Assembly (NCBI GenBank): GCA_947371645.1
Contig: CANBQJ010000084.1
Location: forward strand, 1-14,432
Source: Burkholderiales bacterium
GTDB taxonomy: Bacteria > Pseudomonadota > Gammaproteobacteria > Burkholderiales > Burkholderiaceae
DNA: 14,432 nt
Direction: 5' to 3'
The first letter of the stretch is position 1. Every line of letters starts with the position of its first letter. The notes under the pieces are model-generated. The model was not told where the DNA came from. It did not search any database and worked only from the letters and a program-made list of their open reading frames with translations. Shown piece by piece: positions 13,549-14,432 of this stretch. A program made the position numbers and the translations under genes.

Positions 13549-14295
13549 GTGAAAGCTGTCACTTCCTTTGCTGGCCAGGCCTCGACCCTGCCCCTTGCGA
13601 CCGCCGCGGCCGATCAGGCCGATCCCAGCGGCGCTGCGGGGTCTCCGGCCCGCGCGCCCAGCCTGCGACAGCGCCGCAAGGCCGCCCGCCCGCAAGAGCT
13701 TCTGGATGCCGCGCTCAGCCTCTTCGTCAGCAAAGGCCTGGCGGCGACCCGCGCCGAAGACGTCGCCCGTCTGGCAGGCGTATCCAAAGGCACGCTCTAC
13801 CTCTACTACCCCTCCAAAGACGAGCTGTTCAAAGCCGTGGTGCGCGCCCACCTCACCGACGTGATCGTCGTGGGTGAAGACATGCTGCAGCGCCACCAGG
13901 GCAGCGCCTCGGAATTGCTGCACGGCCTGGCCATCACCTGGTGGACCAAAGTGGCCAGCTCCAACGCCGCGGGCCTGCTCGTGCTGATGCTGGCCGAGGC
14001 CAAAAACTTCCCTGAGCTGGCGCAGTTCTATGTGGACGAGGTTGTGGCGCCCAGCCATGCGCTGGTGGCCAAGGCCATCCAGTACGGCATCGACCGAGGC
14101 GAGTTCCGCCCCCTGAACGTGATGACGGCCGTCCAGGCGCTGGTGGCCCCGTTGCAGTTCCTGGTGATTTACCAGGAGTGCACCTCTGTGTGCGCCGTGG
14201 ACACCTCACCCATGAACCCCGAGGCCTTCATCCACGAACAAATCGACATGCTGTTGCACGGTCTGGCGGCCCGTCCGGCACCGCCGGGTTCGTGA
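13549..14295 (+). CDS. TetR/AcrR-family transcriptional regulator
   Basis: This is a dimeric DNA-binding repressor of 248 residues. After a disordered Ala/Pro-rich N-terminal stretch of about 38 residues comes the TetR HTH domain (about 46-94): RPQELLDAALSLFVSKG, then TRAEDVARLAGVSKGTLYLYYPSKDELF, with the recognition helix in GVSKGTLYLYY. The rest is a helical ligand-binding and dimerisation domain that does not reveal the ligand. The frame is open from a TTG at 13483, but that codon lies in the predicted -35 box and the operator falls between, so the GTG at 13549 is chosen; the ribosome site is weak. Candidate targets are itself, the divergent thioesterase-nitroreductase pair, or the downstream Pcm-like gene. 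A fatty-acid or an efflux regulator are both compatible; the sequence does not decide. Confidence 0.92.
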   Translation: MKAVTSFAGQASTLPLATAAADQADPSGAAGSPARAPSLRQRRKAARPQELLDAALSLFVSKGLAATRAEDVARLAGVSKGTLYLYYPSKDELFKAVVRAHLTDVIVVGEDMLQRHQGSASELLHGLAITWWTKVASSNAAGLLVLMLAEAKNFPELAQFYVDEVVAPSHALVAKAIQYGIDRGEFRPLNVMTAVQALVAPLQFLVIYQECTSVCAVDTSPMNPEAFIHEQIDMLLHGLAARPAPPGS

Positions 14296-14319
14296 AACCC
14301 TCCCCTTCCTCTCTAAAAT
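14292..14319 (+). promoter_or_regulatory. predicted promoter of the Pcm-like gene
   Basis: -35 GTGAAA (14292-14297, four of six) and -10 TAAAAT (14314-14319, five of six) are 16 bases apart. The -35 box overlaps the tetR stop codon, and the leader would be about 45 bases long. Confidence 0.45.
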
Positions 14320-14370
14320 CCCTGTTTTGTCCGCATGGACACCCGCCCAGATACCTTTAGGATGCCCCGC

Positions 14371-14432
14371 ATGAACGTCGAACAAGCCCGTTTCAACATG
14401 ATTGAGCAGCAGATCCGCCCCTGGGATGTGCT
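14371..14432 (+). CDS. pcm: protein-L-isoaspartate O-methyltransferase-like protein (partial, N-terminus only)
   Basis: Only the first 20 codons are present: MNVEQARFNMIEQQIRPWDV. This opening is the one I recall for Pcm-like methyltransferases of Burkholderiales, which use S-adenosylmethionine to methylate damaged aspartyl residues or have diverged from that role. The ATG at 14371 is chosen because AGGA (14359-14362) sits 8 bases upstream; the in-frame ATG at 14362 lacks such spacing. In many Burkholderiales a rhodanese-like gene and tolC follow, which cannot be checked here. The call rests on a short stretch. Confidence 0.7.
   Translation, partial: MNVEQARFNMIEQQIRPWDV

Noticed and set aside
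14286..14300. Hairpin GGGTT/AACCC over the tetR stop codon
   Set aside because: The stem is only five pairs and is followed by a C-rich pyrimidine tract rather than U, so a terminator could not be supported.
14328..14341. Short dyad TGTCC-GCAT-GGACA in the leader of the Pcm-like gene
   Set aside because: Five-base arms with no other support are expected by chance in a window of this size.

Overview
The window is a GC-rich stretch of a betaproteobacterial chromosome. It is most likely from the order Burkholderiales, judged from the protein types and the Pcm-like N-terminus at the right edge; species cannot be named from sequence alone. Every complete gene except the regulator at the right is on the minus strand, and coding density is high. 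No RNA gene, insertion sequence, CRISPR array or prophage gene was seen, and no gene-free stretch exceeds about 250 bases.

Layout from right to left, which is mostly the direction of transcription. 14371-14432 is the start of a Pcm-like methyltransferase (+). 13549-14295 is a TetR-family regulator (+) with a clear palindromic operator over its own promoter. Divergent from it lie a hotdog-fold acyl-CoA thioesterase (12965-13411) and a nitroreductase (12275-12949). Next comes an AlkK-like fatty acyl-CoA ligase (10470-12101) with its own promoter, a possible operator and a strong terminator. A five-gene HAAT-family (Liv-type) ABC transporter operon follows: substrate-binding protein (8974-10221), permeases LivH (7849-8874) and LivM (6553-7845), and ATPases LivG (5705-6556) and LivF (4994-5689). 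A lipoprotein resembling clan GH-A glycoside hydrolases (3773-4951) lies 42 bases after livF. The left end holds a two-domain enoyl-CoA hydratase/3-hydroxyacyl-CoA dehydrogenase (1476-3578) and an acyl-CoA dehydrogenase that runs out of the window (1-1381).

Taken together this looks like an acid uptake and beta-oxidation locus. A periplasmic protein captures a small carboxylate, the Liv-type transporter imports it, the ligase activates it to a CoA thioester, the acyl-CoA dehydrogenase and the hydratase/dehydrogenase oxidise it, and the thioesterase could relieve CoA trapping. No thiolase is present, so the last step must be encoded elsewhere. That the transporter carries fatty, aromatic or branched acids rather than leucine, isoleucine or valine is inference from gene order only.

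The most interesting points are: (1) changes in LivF (Lys to Arg in Walker A) and LivG (Gly to Ala in the ABC signature) that would meet in one composite ATP site, suggesting an asymmetric transporter engine; (2) a 12-base-pair hairpin between the binding-protein gene and livH; (3) an intrinsic terminator only 23 bases before the acyl-CoA dehydrogenase start; (4) palindromes over or beside the predicted promoters of tetR, the ligase, the binding protein and the hydratase/dehydrogenase; (5) the unexpected glycosidase-like lipoprotein. I found no wholly new system.
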